DNA of 64,000 nucleotides from Trichoderma breve (taxonomy: Eukaryota; Ascomycota; Sordariomycetes; Hypocreales; Hypocreaceae), in NCBI RefSeq assembly GCF_028502605.1, contig NC_079233.1:5332001-5396000 (forward strand). The letters are read 5' to 3'. Both the position numbers and the translations under genes were made by a program. The notes beneath the pieces were generated by a model. It saw only the letters and a list, made by a program, of their open reading frames with translations. It was not told where the DNA came from and made no database searches. Each line of letters starts with the position of its first letter. Position 1 is the stretch's first letter. Shown here in pieces: positions 35,493-46,269 of the stretch.

Positions 35493-36686
35493 TCAAGCCT
35501 TCGCCTGAGCCTTCACATTCTTGCCTCCCTTACCAGCCGCGCCCACGCCCAACAACGTCGTCAGCTTCTTCTCAAACTTCTCCACGTCTCTCTGAGTGTA
35601 CGTCCCAGACCTCAAGTGCCACGCCCTCGAAATACCGACAGGGTCCGTCGCAAACCGCGGCGTCTCGTGCTTCCCCGCCACAGCCTGATCCAAGATGGCC
35701 TTCTTGACAGCCTCCTCAGCGTCCTTGATAATGGGCTGCTGCTCAGCAGGCACCTCCTTGCCCTCAGCCAGCAACTTCTCCCTTCGCTGCTCCTGGAGAT
35801 AATGCTCCGCCGCCTCTCGAGCCTTGACGTCGGCGAAGAAGCGCGCCCCGTTGTCCTGCACCTCGTCGGCGTAGTTCTTGGCTTGCAGGCCCTGCGGCAC
35901 GCCCACGGGATCCGCCCTGCCGCCGAGGATGCTGAGGTTCTCCATGACGGTGGCCAGGTGGCCCTCAGGCGTCGCGGGGGTGGCCGGCACAAACGTCGTC
36001 AGGGCCTCCTTGGTCAGAGAGGGCTTGAACTCGGTGCGGGTGCCGAACCGCACGGCGTCGTCAAACTGCTGCTCCTGGGGGTCCATCCTCTCAAAGGGGT
36101 CCTGCCTCTTGCCACGAGGGCCGGCGGCACCGGCTGCTTTGTTGCCGCCCTCGCCCTCGGTCTTCTTCGCCGCCCTGCCCTTGCCCGCGCCGGGTCTGCC
36201 TCCTGGTCGTCCGGCTGTTCGTCCTCCTCGTCCTGCTCCAAGCGCAGAGCCTCCCCTCCCTCTGTTGGCGGCCGAGAATCGGTTTCCGGTCGGCGACGCA
36301 GCTCGAGGAGCGCCAGCAGCACTTGGCCCGCCTGTGCCTGTGCCCGCACCTGTGCCTCGTCCTCGCAGTCCGCCCGGCCTTCGAAGCATGCCTCCCTTGG
36401 GAAGACTCCGCACATCAATCACTCTTGGCTGTGCCGGCGTCGCTGAAGAATCCGTCGGATTTCGGGCTCCCTGGCCAGGTGTCCGGTTCTTCACCAAGGA
36501 ATTGATCTCGCTGGCCGCCGCGCGGGTGCGCTGTCGAGCTGTAGGTTTGGCATTGGGATCCGCCGGGGCCTCGTCGAGCTGCGATTGCGTCGTTGAGAAT
36601 TGGCGAAAGTAGCCTCTTAGGGCATTTCCGGCTTGTGCCAGTTCTGGCCTCGCTCGGTATATCGAGCGGAGTGATTGAGAGCTCAT
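35493..36686 (-). CDS. Probable mitochondrial protein, possibly small-subunit ribosomal protein (Rsm28/mS46-like)
   Basis: A single exon of 397 residues starts at the ATG at 36686 (MSSQSLRSIYRARPELAQAG); the frame is open further upstream but without a better start. Residues 1-35 with GYFRQFSTTQSQ resemble a presequence with a typical cleavage zone. Residues about 85-205 are a disordered Gly/Arg/Pro/Ala stretch (GGLRGRGTGAGTGTGG, GRGGSALGAGRGGRTAGRPGG), RGG-like and plausible for RNA binding. The folded part, about 215-397, has DPFERMDPQEQQFDDAVRFGTRTEFKPSL and ends DPVGISRAWHLRSGTYTQRDVEKFEKKLTTLLG. I believe this tail occurs in fungal mitochondrial small-subunit proteins of the Rsm28 (mS46) type, but this is memory and weak. 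Neighbouring genes also serve mitochondrial translation. Confidence 0.68.
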   Translation of the reverse strand: MSSQSLRSIYRARPELAQAGNALRGYFRQFSTTQSQLDEAPADPNAKPTARQRTRAAASEINSLVKNRTPGQGARNPTDSSATPAQPRVIDVRSLPKGGMLRRPGGLRGRGTGAGTGTGGPSAAGAPRAASPTGNRFSAANRGRGGSALGAGRGGRTAGRPGGRPGAGKGRAAKKTEGEGGNKAAGAAGPRGKRQDPFERMDPQEQQFDDAVRFGTRTEFKPSLTKEALTTFVPATPATPEGHLATVMENLSILGGRADPVGVPQGLQAKNYADEVQDNGARFFADVKAREAAEHYLQEQRREKLLAEGKEVPAEQQPIIKDAEEAVKKAILDQAVAGKHETPRFATDPVGISRAWHLRSGTYTQRDVEKFEKKLTTLLGVGAAGKGGKNVKAQAKA

Positions 36687-36917
36687 TGTTGCGGCTGGTG
36701 GCTCTCGGGAATCTTCTTGTGGTGAAGTGGGATGGTTTGGGATGCAGAGAACCAAATTCTGTCGTTGGATGACTAAGCGCGCAACAAGACGGACTCGATA
36801 CAACAAGAGTGCAAGTTGACTACAGAATGTGTCTCTATCGATGAAGGAAACAACTTTTCTTCCATATTTAATTACAAAGAGACATTCTATGAATGTATAA
36901 TAATTAAGTCAAGAAAT

Positions 36918-38118
36918 TTATGAAGAAAGAAGCCGACTGGAAAAAAGACTTTCCAAATCCTCCACTTCGCTTACAATCCCTTCCAGCCTCTTCCTCCGCC
37001 TTAGCTCCTGTTTCTCTTTTCGCTTATCATCTTCACCCTCCATTGATCTATTTTCCTGGGAATAGCCTTGAACAGATAAAATCTCGCCTGTAGGCAGTGC
37101 AAGTTCATGTATAGCAGCGACGAAGTGATCCATTTGATCTTGATTTCTGAATGTAAGATAAGCCATCTCCTTGGAGATTACTCCAGCAGCTCGTGGTGAA
37201 TAATTAAAGAATTGGCGGGCATGTTTCATCCCCGAATTAATCATATATGGAAGCGATCCTTCAGCACAGATCGACACAGCAAAACGATCCCTCACGTCTG
37301 GAGCCCGGAAACCTTTCCTCCCAGCAATCCGGCTACACTCTTGTCGAAACCTCAGTTTCTCATGATTCTCCGGATCGAAGAGAGCGCCGGCTAATACACA
37401 AGTAGCCACAGCATCATCTCCAGCATTATCAGCAAGTCCACCGCCGAGATCCCCTCTTCCAGGCTGAATGTCCTTCCAGTAATACCCAAAAATCTTCAAC
37501 AAAGACATCAACCCAGGAATCACCCCAACTGACGAATTATATCTTTACCAATAATATCCCGAAGATCCATCCACGCCGAGAAGAAAGGTACTGCACGAGG
37601 GAAGTTTCTGGACAAGTATGTCCATTCAGCTGCCATCTCAAACCCCATCAGAACCAAATCTCCCTTGCCCTCACAGCTCTGTATGAATTCAATAATGATC
37701 TCCTCCAAGTTTGAAGATCAACTTGTTGCTCTCTGCCAAAACGATGCCGACGTCGGGTTGGCACGCCGCCTTCCCCCTTAAGACGAACAATTTCCTCTCG
37801 CTTTTCTTTGTTGATATTGATATTGAGAGTTAAAGCCCGGATTTTGTTCTCAGTGTAGAAATCTTGAAAGCATGGCCGGCTGGTACTGCGTGATGTATCG
37901 TTCCTTTGGGGCAAATCTTGTGTTAGGCTCTGAACATGTGCCAGGCCGACCTGATGGAGGTTCCGATCCTTTCCGCTTGTAATGGGAAAATGCTCGGTGT
38001 CGATTGCGATAAAGGTCGAGTCCTTGGAAATGCTGTATAGATCTTGCAGGGTTGTGATTCTCCTGCTGAACAGCTCTCTAAGAGTTGGTTCGCGCTGGAG
38101 TTGCTTGTAGGTGGCCAT
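36918..38118 (-). pseudogene. Gfd2/YDR514C-like RNase H-fold protein, broken by two frameshifts
   Basis: Three overlapping reading frames on the minus strand form one protein split by two single-base shifts. Frame 1 (38118 to about 37725) starts MATYKQLQREPTLRELFSRR and holds FIAIDTEHF and HQVGLAHV, the first acidic motif of the Gfd2/YDR514C-type nuclease fold. Frame 2 (about 37715-37540) continues LEEIIIEFIQSCEGKGDLVLMGFEMAAEWTYL. Frame 3 (about 37538-36918) continues SSVGVIPGLMSLLKIFGYYW, GLADNAGDDAVATCVLAGAL and a charged tail. Each junction needs one extra base, at the A-rich words TCAAAC and ATAATT, and no intron fits because the homologous blocks abut. It is either a recent pseudogene or a consensus error at both sites. 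Function by family is a putative 3'-5' exonuclease fold; Gfd2 is linked to mRNA export in yeast. Confidence 0.7.
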
Positions 38119-39000
38119 GCCGTTCAAGTTTCCATACTGGCGAAAGACACCAGTTTGCTTCAATGTCTGTCAGTGATGGTGTCTAGGTGAAGAATAAAAC
38201 CATTTAGTCTCGTGAGATGGGCAAAGGTTGAGTGTTCTCGTAGAAGTTTATAAGGGTGGGTGAAGTTAAAAACTCTGGCCTGGTTATCTTAAAACTCAAA
38301 AAAGGGATATGCATCACTCCAATGCTCGATAAATTTTTTTCTCGATTTAATGTATTGTTCAGGAAATTCCCATAATAAATCTTCTACTCCAAGCCAGCCC
38401 AGACAAAAAGACAAAAAGGCACATCATCTAACGCCGCATTGGATGCCACAGACTTCCAGCGCGAGCCCATTTTGTATGAAGCTCCAAACCAATGCTTCTT
38501 AATGTCCTGATTGTCGACCTCTCTCGCTACAAGACCCAACACATCTACCCATTGATCCTCCCATGCCTGAGGCGCCAACCTGTATTTGAAAAAAAAAAGA
38601 ACAAAAAGCCAAGAAAAAAAGTGGTGATTTCTGCCGTGCCCAAGGAAAAATGAGGCCCATAGAAAAGGGCGCAGTGCCAAGAGACCATTCCAGGTCTTGG
38701 CTCAGACAATTACGTCTTGCTGCTCAGGTAAAGCCAGTCAAACTGCTCGGCACGGTTGTTACCCCGTGGCTGCGGCAGCCACATGCTGTGTTGTCTTGCC
38801 ATCTTGATCACATGGACACGTAGCTCCTCTTAAGATATGTATAAGATGGATGGCGCTGTCTACTGGCAATCTCAAGCCTTCTCTTTTCCATTTTTTTCGG
38901 AACATTAAGGAACGGAAATGCGAAGAGAAGGAGGCGCAGAGTAGACAAGGCAAAAAGAGAATATATACCCAACGGGTGCAGTTTCTCAAAGCTCTCATCA
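38119..39000. other. Intergenic, upstream of the Gfd2-like gene and 3' of the phosphatase
   Basis: AT-rich DNA with A and T runs. The minus-strand frame at 38384-38680 shows no motif. It contains the 3' UTR of the Ppz-type gene. Confidence 0.5.
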
Positions 39001-40668
39001 TCAGACACTCTGTGGTTGAACCATCGCAGGCTATTTATCGTTAGTCTCCAAGTCATTTTAAGATCCGACAGCTCACTTACCGGACTGTTGAGCATCTGCT
39101 GGCGCTTGTTACGGCCTTTCTTAATATGGCTCTTCAGAGCGCTAGAGTCGAGAGGTTTGAGGAGCTCAAAACTGCACAGGAGCTCGGAAGATACAGACAT
39201 GACTGCTCCCCAATTATCGAATTCGCCACAATACTACGGGAGGTTAGTCAAAGCTGAAAAGCGTGGCAGATTATGCGACACAGGGTTTGGAGCAACTTAC
39301 ATTTGGCGCACTGAAAACGGTGACTAGGACTCGATCGTTGAAGAATTCATAACCGTCTTCGACCACCATGTGGGCGCGGCAGACTAGATCAAAGTCGTGG
39401 GTGGCAAGGAAATCGGTAATTACTCGTTTTCCAAAGCAATAACTCACTCCTCGTTCGTTGGCCTCCCAATCTTGTTCCATATCAGCCGGGTCTGCCCAGA
39501 GCAGGTCATTGAGCAACCCATAGTCAGGGACATCGGTAGGCCGGGCAATGTTGCGGATGTCATCCATGTGACTCAGGGCAGGTGACAGGCCTCCATGGAC
39601 ACAAAAGATCTTGCCGGCCACAATGGCAGCAATGGGAAGTGTGTTGAAGCAGTCGATAAATGTCTTCCAGATTTTGATGTTGCACCTTCGCTTACACTCA
39701 TCATAAAACCCATAGACTCGGGTTACGTTGGCGCATTCGTGGTTTCCACGCAGCAAGAAAAAGTTCTCGGGAAATTTGAGCTTATAGCAGAGCAGTAGCA
39801 GGATCGTCTCGAGGGATTGCTTGCCTCTGTCGACGTAATCTCCGAGGAAGAGGTAATTCGACGTCGGAGGGAAGCCGCACATTTCAAACATGCGAATGAG
39901 ATCGGTGTACTGGCCGTGTACATCACCAACAATCTTGACGGGAGCATCGAGCTCCAGTAGGGCAGGCTGAGCCAGGAACACCTCTCGGACACGTGCGCAT
40001 ATGGCCATGATTTCCGCATTCTTGAGGCACACGCTCTTGGTGACCTTGCCGGCATATCCAGCATCGAGGAGCCGCTTAATGTAATCATCGAGGTCCATCT
40101 CCTTTATCTCGTCCATGCCCATGGCATCATTCTTTGGCTTCTTTGGCTTGGTCTTCTTGACTGGGGCATCGTCGCGCTTCACTAGGATGGACTGGCCCGG
40201 GGGAAGGAGATGCGTGTTGAGGCTGGCATTGGCCGACGGAGGCTGGTCAGAAACGTGGTCAACCTCGCCCGAGGCCTGTGCTGCGCTCACGTCGTGAGCG
40301 CCGCTTTTGACTGATTCGGAGACGGGTGATGGCGGAGGTAGTTGGTCGTCATGAGAAGGCGGCTCGGATAGATCGGTCGAGTTGCCCCTCAACGGGATTG
40401 TATCGGTACTGCGGCCGGAGCGCGAGATGCTGGAGCGACCGCTCTTCCCAGACTTTACTGAGGCGGCATCGCCCGAGTCGCCGACAATCGAGTTTCTCGG
40501 GCTGTCAACCCTACCACTACCCGGGATTTTAGACCGTAACCCGCGAAAAGAACGAGTCGAGTCCTTGGTGTCCGACTTGCTGAATGAAGGGTACGACGAG
40601 AGAGCGTCACCCGAGGGAGAGCCGTTTTTGGACGAGGAGCCGCCCTCCTTGGAAGATTGGTTACCCAT
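39001..40668 (-). CDS. Ser/Thr protein phosphatase of the Ppz/PZL-1 type
   Basis: Three exons, 40668-39301, 39233-39081 and 39030-39001, give 516 residues. The N-terminus [10 protein letters not shown] is an N-myristoylation signal. Residues 10-185 are Ser-rich and disordered, ending in a basic KKTKPKKPK patch, as in yeast Ppz1. The catalytic domain from about 190 is PP1-like, with metal-site motifs GDVHGQ (248-253), GDYVDRG (276-282), RGNHE (307-311) and later HGGLSP and [14 protein letters not shown] across the first intron. The tail reads [20 protein letters not shown]. In yeast, Ppz phosphatases control K+/Na+ homeostasis and cell-wall integrity and are inhibited by Hal3. Membrane association is expected from myristoylation. 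Introns are GTAAGT-type, phase 0, and the gene is complete. Confidence 0.93.
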
Positions 40669-43600
40669 TGCGAATCAGGTGCGTGAAGATAGAGAGCTCG
40701 CAGGGCGAGAGCTGTGCTTTTCAAAGACAGCAAAGAGAGAATGGGGAAAAAGTGGCGAAAGTTGGGGATGCTAAGGTCTAGGTTGCCTCTCTGGCGGACC
40801 CTTTTATCAGGTCGCGACGGGAGACTCGTTCAGGTATCGTTGAATTGATTAGGTATCGTTCAGCAGCTCGTGGGATCCCGTGGCAAAAGTCGTTGGGAGT
40901 TCAAAAATGGATGAGTAACAGCAATCCCAGCCAATCTTAGGGAGGATGAAATCGTCGACCGAGGTCGGTAAAGAAAGAGGACCGCTGACTCCTTGGAACG
41001 TCCGTTTTGGTTGTCTTAGGCGAGAGCCTAGGAAGACAGGCCAGCTTGGAGGAGCTTTAACGGAGCTCTGCGGATGACGTCGTGGTAAGAGCTCGTGACT
41101 CTGGGTCGAGACTGGCAGCTCTGGAAACAGCGCTCCGGCTTTGGAACCGCCAAAAATTAAGCCGGGGATGCCACGGTGGAAATGGTCTCGGCCGTGAGCA
41201 AAAAAAAAAATTCTAGACGGCGAAATCAGCGCGGCCGATCCGGAGCGAGTGTGTCTACTGCATCCGCGGGACTGCAGCAGGGCGCAGGAGCGGGGTGGGA
41301 TATAGTAGGATGGGTACAGGTATTGGATAACGCGGACAAGGCAATGGGAAGCAAAACGGCTATGGCGGATGGCAGCGCCGCAGCGAGTGACGCGGTCTCG
41401 AGGGCAGGATGCGATAGTGAGACGACGATAGGAACGATGCAACGGGTTTCTGCCAGAGACAGCCCGAAACTTGATGCGATGGAATTGGAAACAAGAGGTA
41501 CCTTGCAGATCCAGCGCCAGCTCACGGCAGGGCCTTAGGTCCAAGACATGGATCGGACGTGCAAAATGGGGTTGGAGGGGCAAGGTCTCGGGACGGCCTG
41601 GGCGTCTTAAGACGTTGGTGTTGGTTGTTGTTTTCCCGGTTAAGGTTGGGGGGAGCAGTATCGCGGGAGATGAAGATGGAGATGGAGGAATGGGAGGAGA
41701 GAAGAAAACAGATTGGATGCAACATACATCAGCAACAACAAGGTGCGTGCGGACGGCGTGCCAGGACGGGCCCGGATGGTGGCGATGCTCACTCGGAGCT
41801 CCTATCTCGGCAAGCTTATGGCGGCGTTAGCACGTATTTACACTCGCCGCCTCGCCTGGGCTAGCTGCGAGAGTCAGAGCCGGGTTTATGGAGCTGTGAA
41901 GCTGGCAATAGACAAGAAAGGCGCCAGTACTTTGTAGATACGGAGCAAAGAGCTGGTAACGCCGGCAGGCAGCAGTTTATGTAAAGTTTGTCTCGCCTCG
42001 TCTTTACGCCTTGGTCGTGAAAGAAGGAAAAAACACGATGCAAGAGGAGAGCCGGTTATCCAGGCGTCTACCGTGCGGATCGGGCGTTGGGCAAGGCTGG
42101 TGGGGCGCGGTCCGCAGATGGCTGGTGGAGGTTGGCTATTCGATCTAAGTTTTATCCATGTGCCGAGTCGTAAGAGAATATTCAGAATGCTGATGGCGAT
42201 ATATATTATATATACACACTCGCAAGGATGGATGGTGATGGGCAAAAAAAGTAGGGAGGAATGGGAAGACGGAGGCGAGAAAACCTCCAACAGAAGCTCC
42301 AGCTGTGAATAGCCGCGAAGCTGGATGCGGACGAGGCCAGCCCGGGACCTTGTGACACAGCCGCCCGGGGCAGAAAACCATTGACCCACGATTAAGGTTT
42401 CACACCCATCCACAACCCCCTCTTGGCTCTCTTGGGGCTCTTGGGGGTCGAAAAGGCGACAGACTCGAGATGCTATCGGTTCCGGAAGGGAGGCACTGGA
42501 TGCGGCGAGGCGGAGCGTTTGCCCGTCAGGACACCGAAAGCTGGAGGTGTACGGAGAGTGCTTAGTCAGGAGTGATGGATTTAATAGGCACCAAGTGCTT
42601 ACTTGTCCTGGCCAAGTCTAGTATCAATCTGAAGCTGAAAGCTTCAATACAAGAGCATGTCATAGCAGAAATAAACAACGACGATGGCATACAAAAACAA
42701 CAAAGAAATTTTACTTGACCCGCAGAAAACAGCAAACAAGCCAGCAAAAACACAGGCGATGCCTTCAATGCCGCGCAACGCTTCTTGCGACCCCCGGTCA
42801 CTATTGGGCATCTTGGGCGCTGACAGCCAGCCAGGGGACCCCCCTACAACGCGCTGTAGCGTTCGCCCTAGTGGCCCTAAACGGCTCCGGGGCCGCCTAA
42901 TCCCAGTCCGGCCTTGCACTTTCGCAGACCGAGTCCAGCCCCCACGAGCCCGGGGAGCCACTGAAAGGCCAGCAGCTCGTGCGTCCAGCTGGCCCCCTGC
43001 AGCGCAAGTCGACCGACTCGACAGGGCACGTGCCGGGGCCGCAACGGCTTTCTGGATTCAATTTCGAATTGATCCATTGATCGCAAATGCCATCAAGAAT
43101 TGCAACAGATTGACTGCGGCTCGACATATCACCGTCTGCCGTTTCTTGGAGCCCGAAATGCATTGCGCTTCCCATGTGCGGCGAATAATATACGAGTAGT
43201 GCCAGCTAGGCAGCTTCGTCGGCATCCTCGTGCCTAAAATGTGCGGCTCAAAGTGACATGATACTCGCACTCAACCACGCACGACATGAGGCTCCTTGTT
43301 TGGTCTCGAACAAAACCCCTTCCGTTACAGAACACAACCTTACCGAACCTTGTCTTTCCAATCACACAAAGGTAGCACTGGTTGGCAGTAAAAAGCAGTG
43401 ACATGTCATGGCCATTTTTTGTTTCCTTGTTTTTTCTTTTTTCCTTCGTCTCATGCGCGGTCGCCCTTCCATGGCCTCCCATTGGCTGCCTATGTTCCCG
43501 GTTGCCCAACAGCTGAGCCTCTGTGGACGGTTGCATCCTTCGGAGGACGCTCGGATCGAGACAAAACTTCCGTATTTCCCCGTGTGGCATCGCATATTTA

Positions 43601-44205
43601 TTTCTTGTGAGATGATGCCAGCGTGAGGAAACAGACCCCAAGGAGACAACAAGCAGCTTCCGGTATGATTTCTACCTGCTTGCCGTAAGTCTGGTTCGCG
43701 TGTTCGGGAAGTGTATTGGTCAGCTGGCACAAAGTCATCCACCATTATCTCGGCCATTCCATCTCTTGGCTCTGCAAAATGGATGAGTATTGATGCGCAG
43801 CCAGTTGGATGGTCTGCTAGCCAACAATATATCATGGTAGTCTTCCAGTAATCTAGAATGCCGCGAGTGAGACGAGCACTGTGTCGGGGCAAAAGAACCA
43901 TGCATGATTCATCTTTACCGCCTTTTTGATGATTACCAAGTCATTGATCTAGTACCACTTCATGAATACATGCGGTTGCTGACGATTCCGAATTCCTGGA
44001 GGCTATTATCTTTCCTCTGTAGGCAAAAACTCATTTGAAAGACGCCATACTCGTACTTCGGACAGCTCGGGCCTTCGATAGAATGCTTGCTCGAGGGAAC
44101 GAATCAAAGGTTAGTCCAGGAGATATACAGGTAGAGGTATGAAGTGAACGAAAGGATGGACGACAGATGTTGTGTGGTATATCAGCCTATTTAGATCATT
44201 TTCTG
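40669..44205. other. Long intergenic region upstream of the phosphatase gene
   Basis: About 3.5 kb without a supported gene. It includes the phosphatase promoter and a GC-rich patch at 42830-43040. A reading frame at 42684-43199 (171 codons, starting ATG) has no motif and reads like translated GC-rich non-coding sequence; I leave it uncalled. Pyrimidine tracts occur at 43415-43450. Confidence 0.45.
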
Positions 44206-44441
44206 GGGAAATGCTAGCCAGCCCCAAATGTGTTGACCAGCATCCCGTGTCTCAATTATAAAGCCACATATTATGCAGCGACTGATAATGTTAGAAACTA
44301 CATAGAGGAATATAGCCACAGCAGCAGACAATAGAATAAAGTATCGACAGTAGCTAAAGGGAGTGTCAGTAATAGATATATGTACTCAAAGAGCCGGGCA
44401 TCTACTACTCTATTGTAGATACGTAAGTATATAGGATTCCC
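44206..44441. mobile_element. Possible degenerate copy of the MITE family
   Basis: The left end GGGAAATGCTAGCCAGCC followed by CCAGCATCCCGTGTC (44234-44251) aligns with the terminal repeat of the elements at 27642 and 56489. The proposed right end (ATAGGATTCCC at 44431-44441) is only a weak match, and no target duplication is seen. Treat it as a solo terminus with an uncertain extent. Confidence 0.4.
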
Positions 44442-44831
44442 TTCGCATCTTGTTCCGACACTTGAACTTCTCGCAATGAGAAATAGTATTTCCCATTCTC
44501 TAACTACTTATGTAGCTCGTCTTTCTTTTAAGCTGAAATAACCAAGTGCACACTCAAAACCGAATGTCACGATACAAGACAGCAAGACGCCGACAGGCAG
44601 ACTTGTATATTCCCGTCGACTAATACATGTTGGAATGTTCAAGCAAACGGTAGATTGCCGTATGTGCTTTCTTCAGTAATAATTCGAATCAAGATGTCTC
44701 TAACCCACTCTTCGTCGCTTCTAAAATCTCATCTGCTAATTTCCCAGGCAGCCTCCTCCTTCTCCAAAATGTCCCGGCCTGAGAGCGGTTGCTCATCTGG
44801 TGGAAGATCCATATATTCTCCATCATCACTC
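44442..44831. other. AT-rich 3' flank of the small orphan gene
   Basis: No gene is seen. It lies between a repeat terminus and the minus-strand gene that stops at 44832. Confidence 0.4.
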
Positions 44832-45436
44832 TTATCGGCGGCCGCCTGAAGTCAAGCCAGAAATGGTTTCAAGAACATCTGTTCGCAGTCGACTTGGCCC
44901 ATTCTCGCGGTTAGCAATGCGACACAGGGCAGCAACTGCAACCGACAGAGGCACCGTCTGGATAGAACTTGGCAGTGGTGGGTAGTACTCCTTGGAGTCG
45001 GCGCCAGTGGAGCGTGGCACGATCTCCCCACGCGTAATCCCCGTCCAGAACATGGGCAAAAAGACGAGCCTGCGCCGCGGTTGACCTTCTGTGGAGGGAG
45101 ATTCATCGATAAGGAAACGGACTGCACAACGGAGCATCTCGCACGGGTATATTGAAGGTAGGGTGTCCTCATCTGCGGGGGATAGTCCTGCATCGATGGC
45201 GAGGTTGAGGACTTGTTGGAACTGATGGTCCGGAACCAGAAGAAACAGGCTCTATCGACATGTTAGTCGGATGTGTATTGGCATTTGGCGAGCCAGGGAT
45301 ATTGACGTACTCCGTTCCATGCAAGAGCACGGTTGCCTAACCGGATCCAAAGGGTAGTCTCCCACTCGACAAGAAGAATCCGAGACGCCTTGAGGCGTTC
45401 GAAGAGCCTGATCACTCGATCTTTGAGGCTACTCAT
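44832..45436 (-). CDS. Small hypothetical protein (ascomycete family, function unknown)
   Basis: Two exons, 45436-45311 and 45251-44832, encode 181 residues. The ATG at 45436 begins MSSLKDRVIRLFERLKASRILLVEWETTLWIRLGNRALAWNG; a phase-0 intron (GTACGT to GATAG) leads into SLFLLVPDHQFQQVLNLAIDAGL. The rest includes MLRCAVRFLIDESPS, RRRLVFLPMFWTGI and IQTVPLSVAVAALCRIANRE. I have an impression of related multi-copy hypothetical proteins in Sordariomycetes (LFLLVPDHQ motif), with typical C-terminal sequence beyond where this one stops, so it may be truncated. There is no signal peptide or membrane segment. It sits alone in an AT-rich island flanked by repeat-family termini, which suggests an accessory gene. 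Confidence 0.6.
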
Positions 45437-45766
45437 GTTTTTATCGGAAGAGAGAAAAAGGATTGAATGTGAGGACCTGTGCTCTTATCTCACGAAATTC
45501 CAACCAGGAGCTTATATATACAAGTATCAATGAAGCCAAACTTTATCTGGTGGTACAGCTCATTCACTGTTTAACTTCGGGCTCTACATATAGTAAGGTA
45601 TTACTCAGGTACTTGATAAGGGTAGGTATGTTATAGTGGTTAACCCATCATGTTGTCTGCCTTTTCCCTATGTGGCATTTGTTACGTTTAGATGTGATGA
45701 ATCTCCTAACGAGAGATACTCCTAACAGTTGAAGACTCTTATAAGAGGTTAATATAGAGAGCAGCT
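45437..45766. other. AT-rich upstream region of the small orphan gene
   Basis: No gene is recognised. The sequence is AT-rich and the base composition differs from flanking gene-dense regions. Confidence 0.4.
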
Positions 45767-46269
45767 ATATGTACCTATTCAATACCCTGAGTCGGCTACG
45801 TGTATCCAGAAACCTAGCGACTGCGTGAAATTTGAGCATTGGAACCAGCAAGTCGCTTACTTACTGCTACGGGAAAGCATTTACTCAAGTCATACTAGGT
45901 ACATGTACCTAGATATTAGGTACCCAATTCTCTAAGTATCTGCTACTATAGTTATATAATTTTAATGATTTGAGTTTGGTCTTGAACCTTGATGCAGCGG
46001 TCATACTATTTGGCCTAAATCTTCGAGGTTTGACTTGGTCGGCTGTGGCCGATCTAGTTGAGCTACGATTGATTCTGGCTTAACCAAAAGGCTAGGGCGT
46101 AGCCTTGCTCTGACCTAGCTATTGCAGTTTTACTGACCCTCTTGATAATAAGTATAACCTCCATATAATTTCAATATTCACTACTATAGCTAGCTGTATT
46201 GATCTAGTACTCAGTATTTTTTGCGACACGGGATGCAGAATAGCAAAATTAGGGTGAATAGGCGTTCCC
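45767..46269. mobile_element. Longer, degenerate member of the MITE family (about 0.5 kb)
   Basis: The left part (GTACCTATTCAATACCC, then GAGTCGG, then GACTGCGTGAAATTTGAG) aligns with the first 75 bp of the element at 27642 (GTACTATTCATCACTCC, GTCGG, GACTGCGTGAGTTCAAG). The right end, read on the minus strand, is GGGAACGCCTATTCACC then TTTGCTATTCTGCATCCCGT, a strong match to the family end. The interior is AT-rich with GGTACC-type palindromes and no reading frame. No matching target duplication was found. Confidence 0.5.

Noticed and set aside
35616..36612. Plus-strand frames of 244-276 codons over the possible Rsm28-like gene
   Set aside because: They are antisense shadows of the Gly/Arg/Pro-rich coding exon.
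42684..43199. 171-codon plus-strand frame starting with ATG
   Set aside because: No motifs, GC-rich middle with Arg/Pro/Ala bias, and an equally long antisense frame; more likely non-coding.
44852..45193. Alternative reading frame of the small orphan gene region
   Set aside because: The 44832-45251 exon joins in phase to an ATG exon at 45436 with proper splice sites; the other frame has no start or partner exon.
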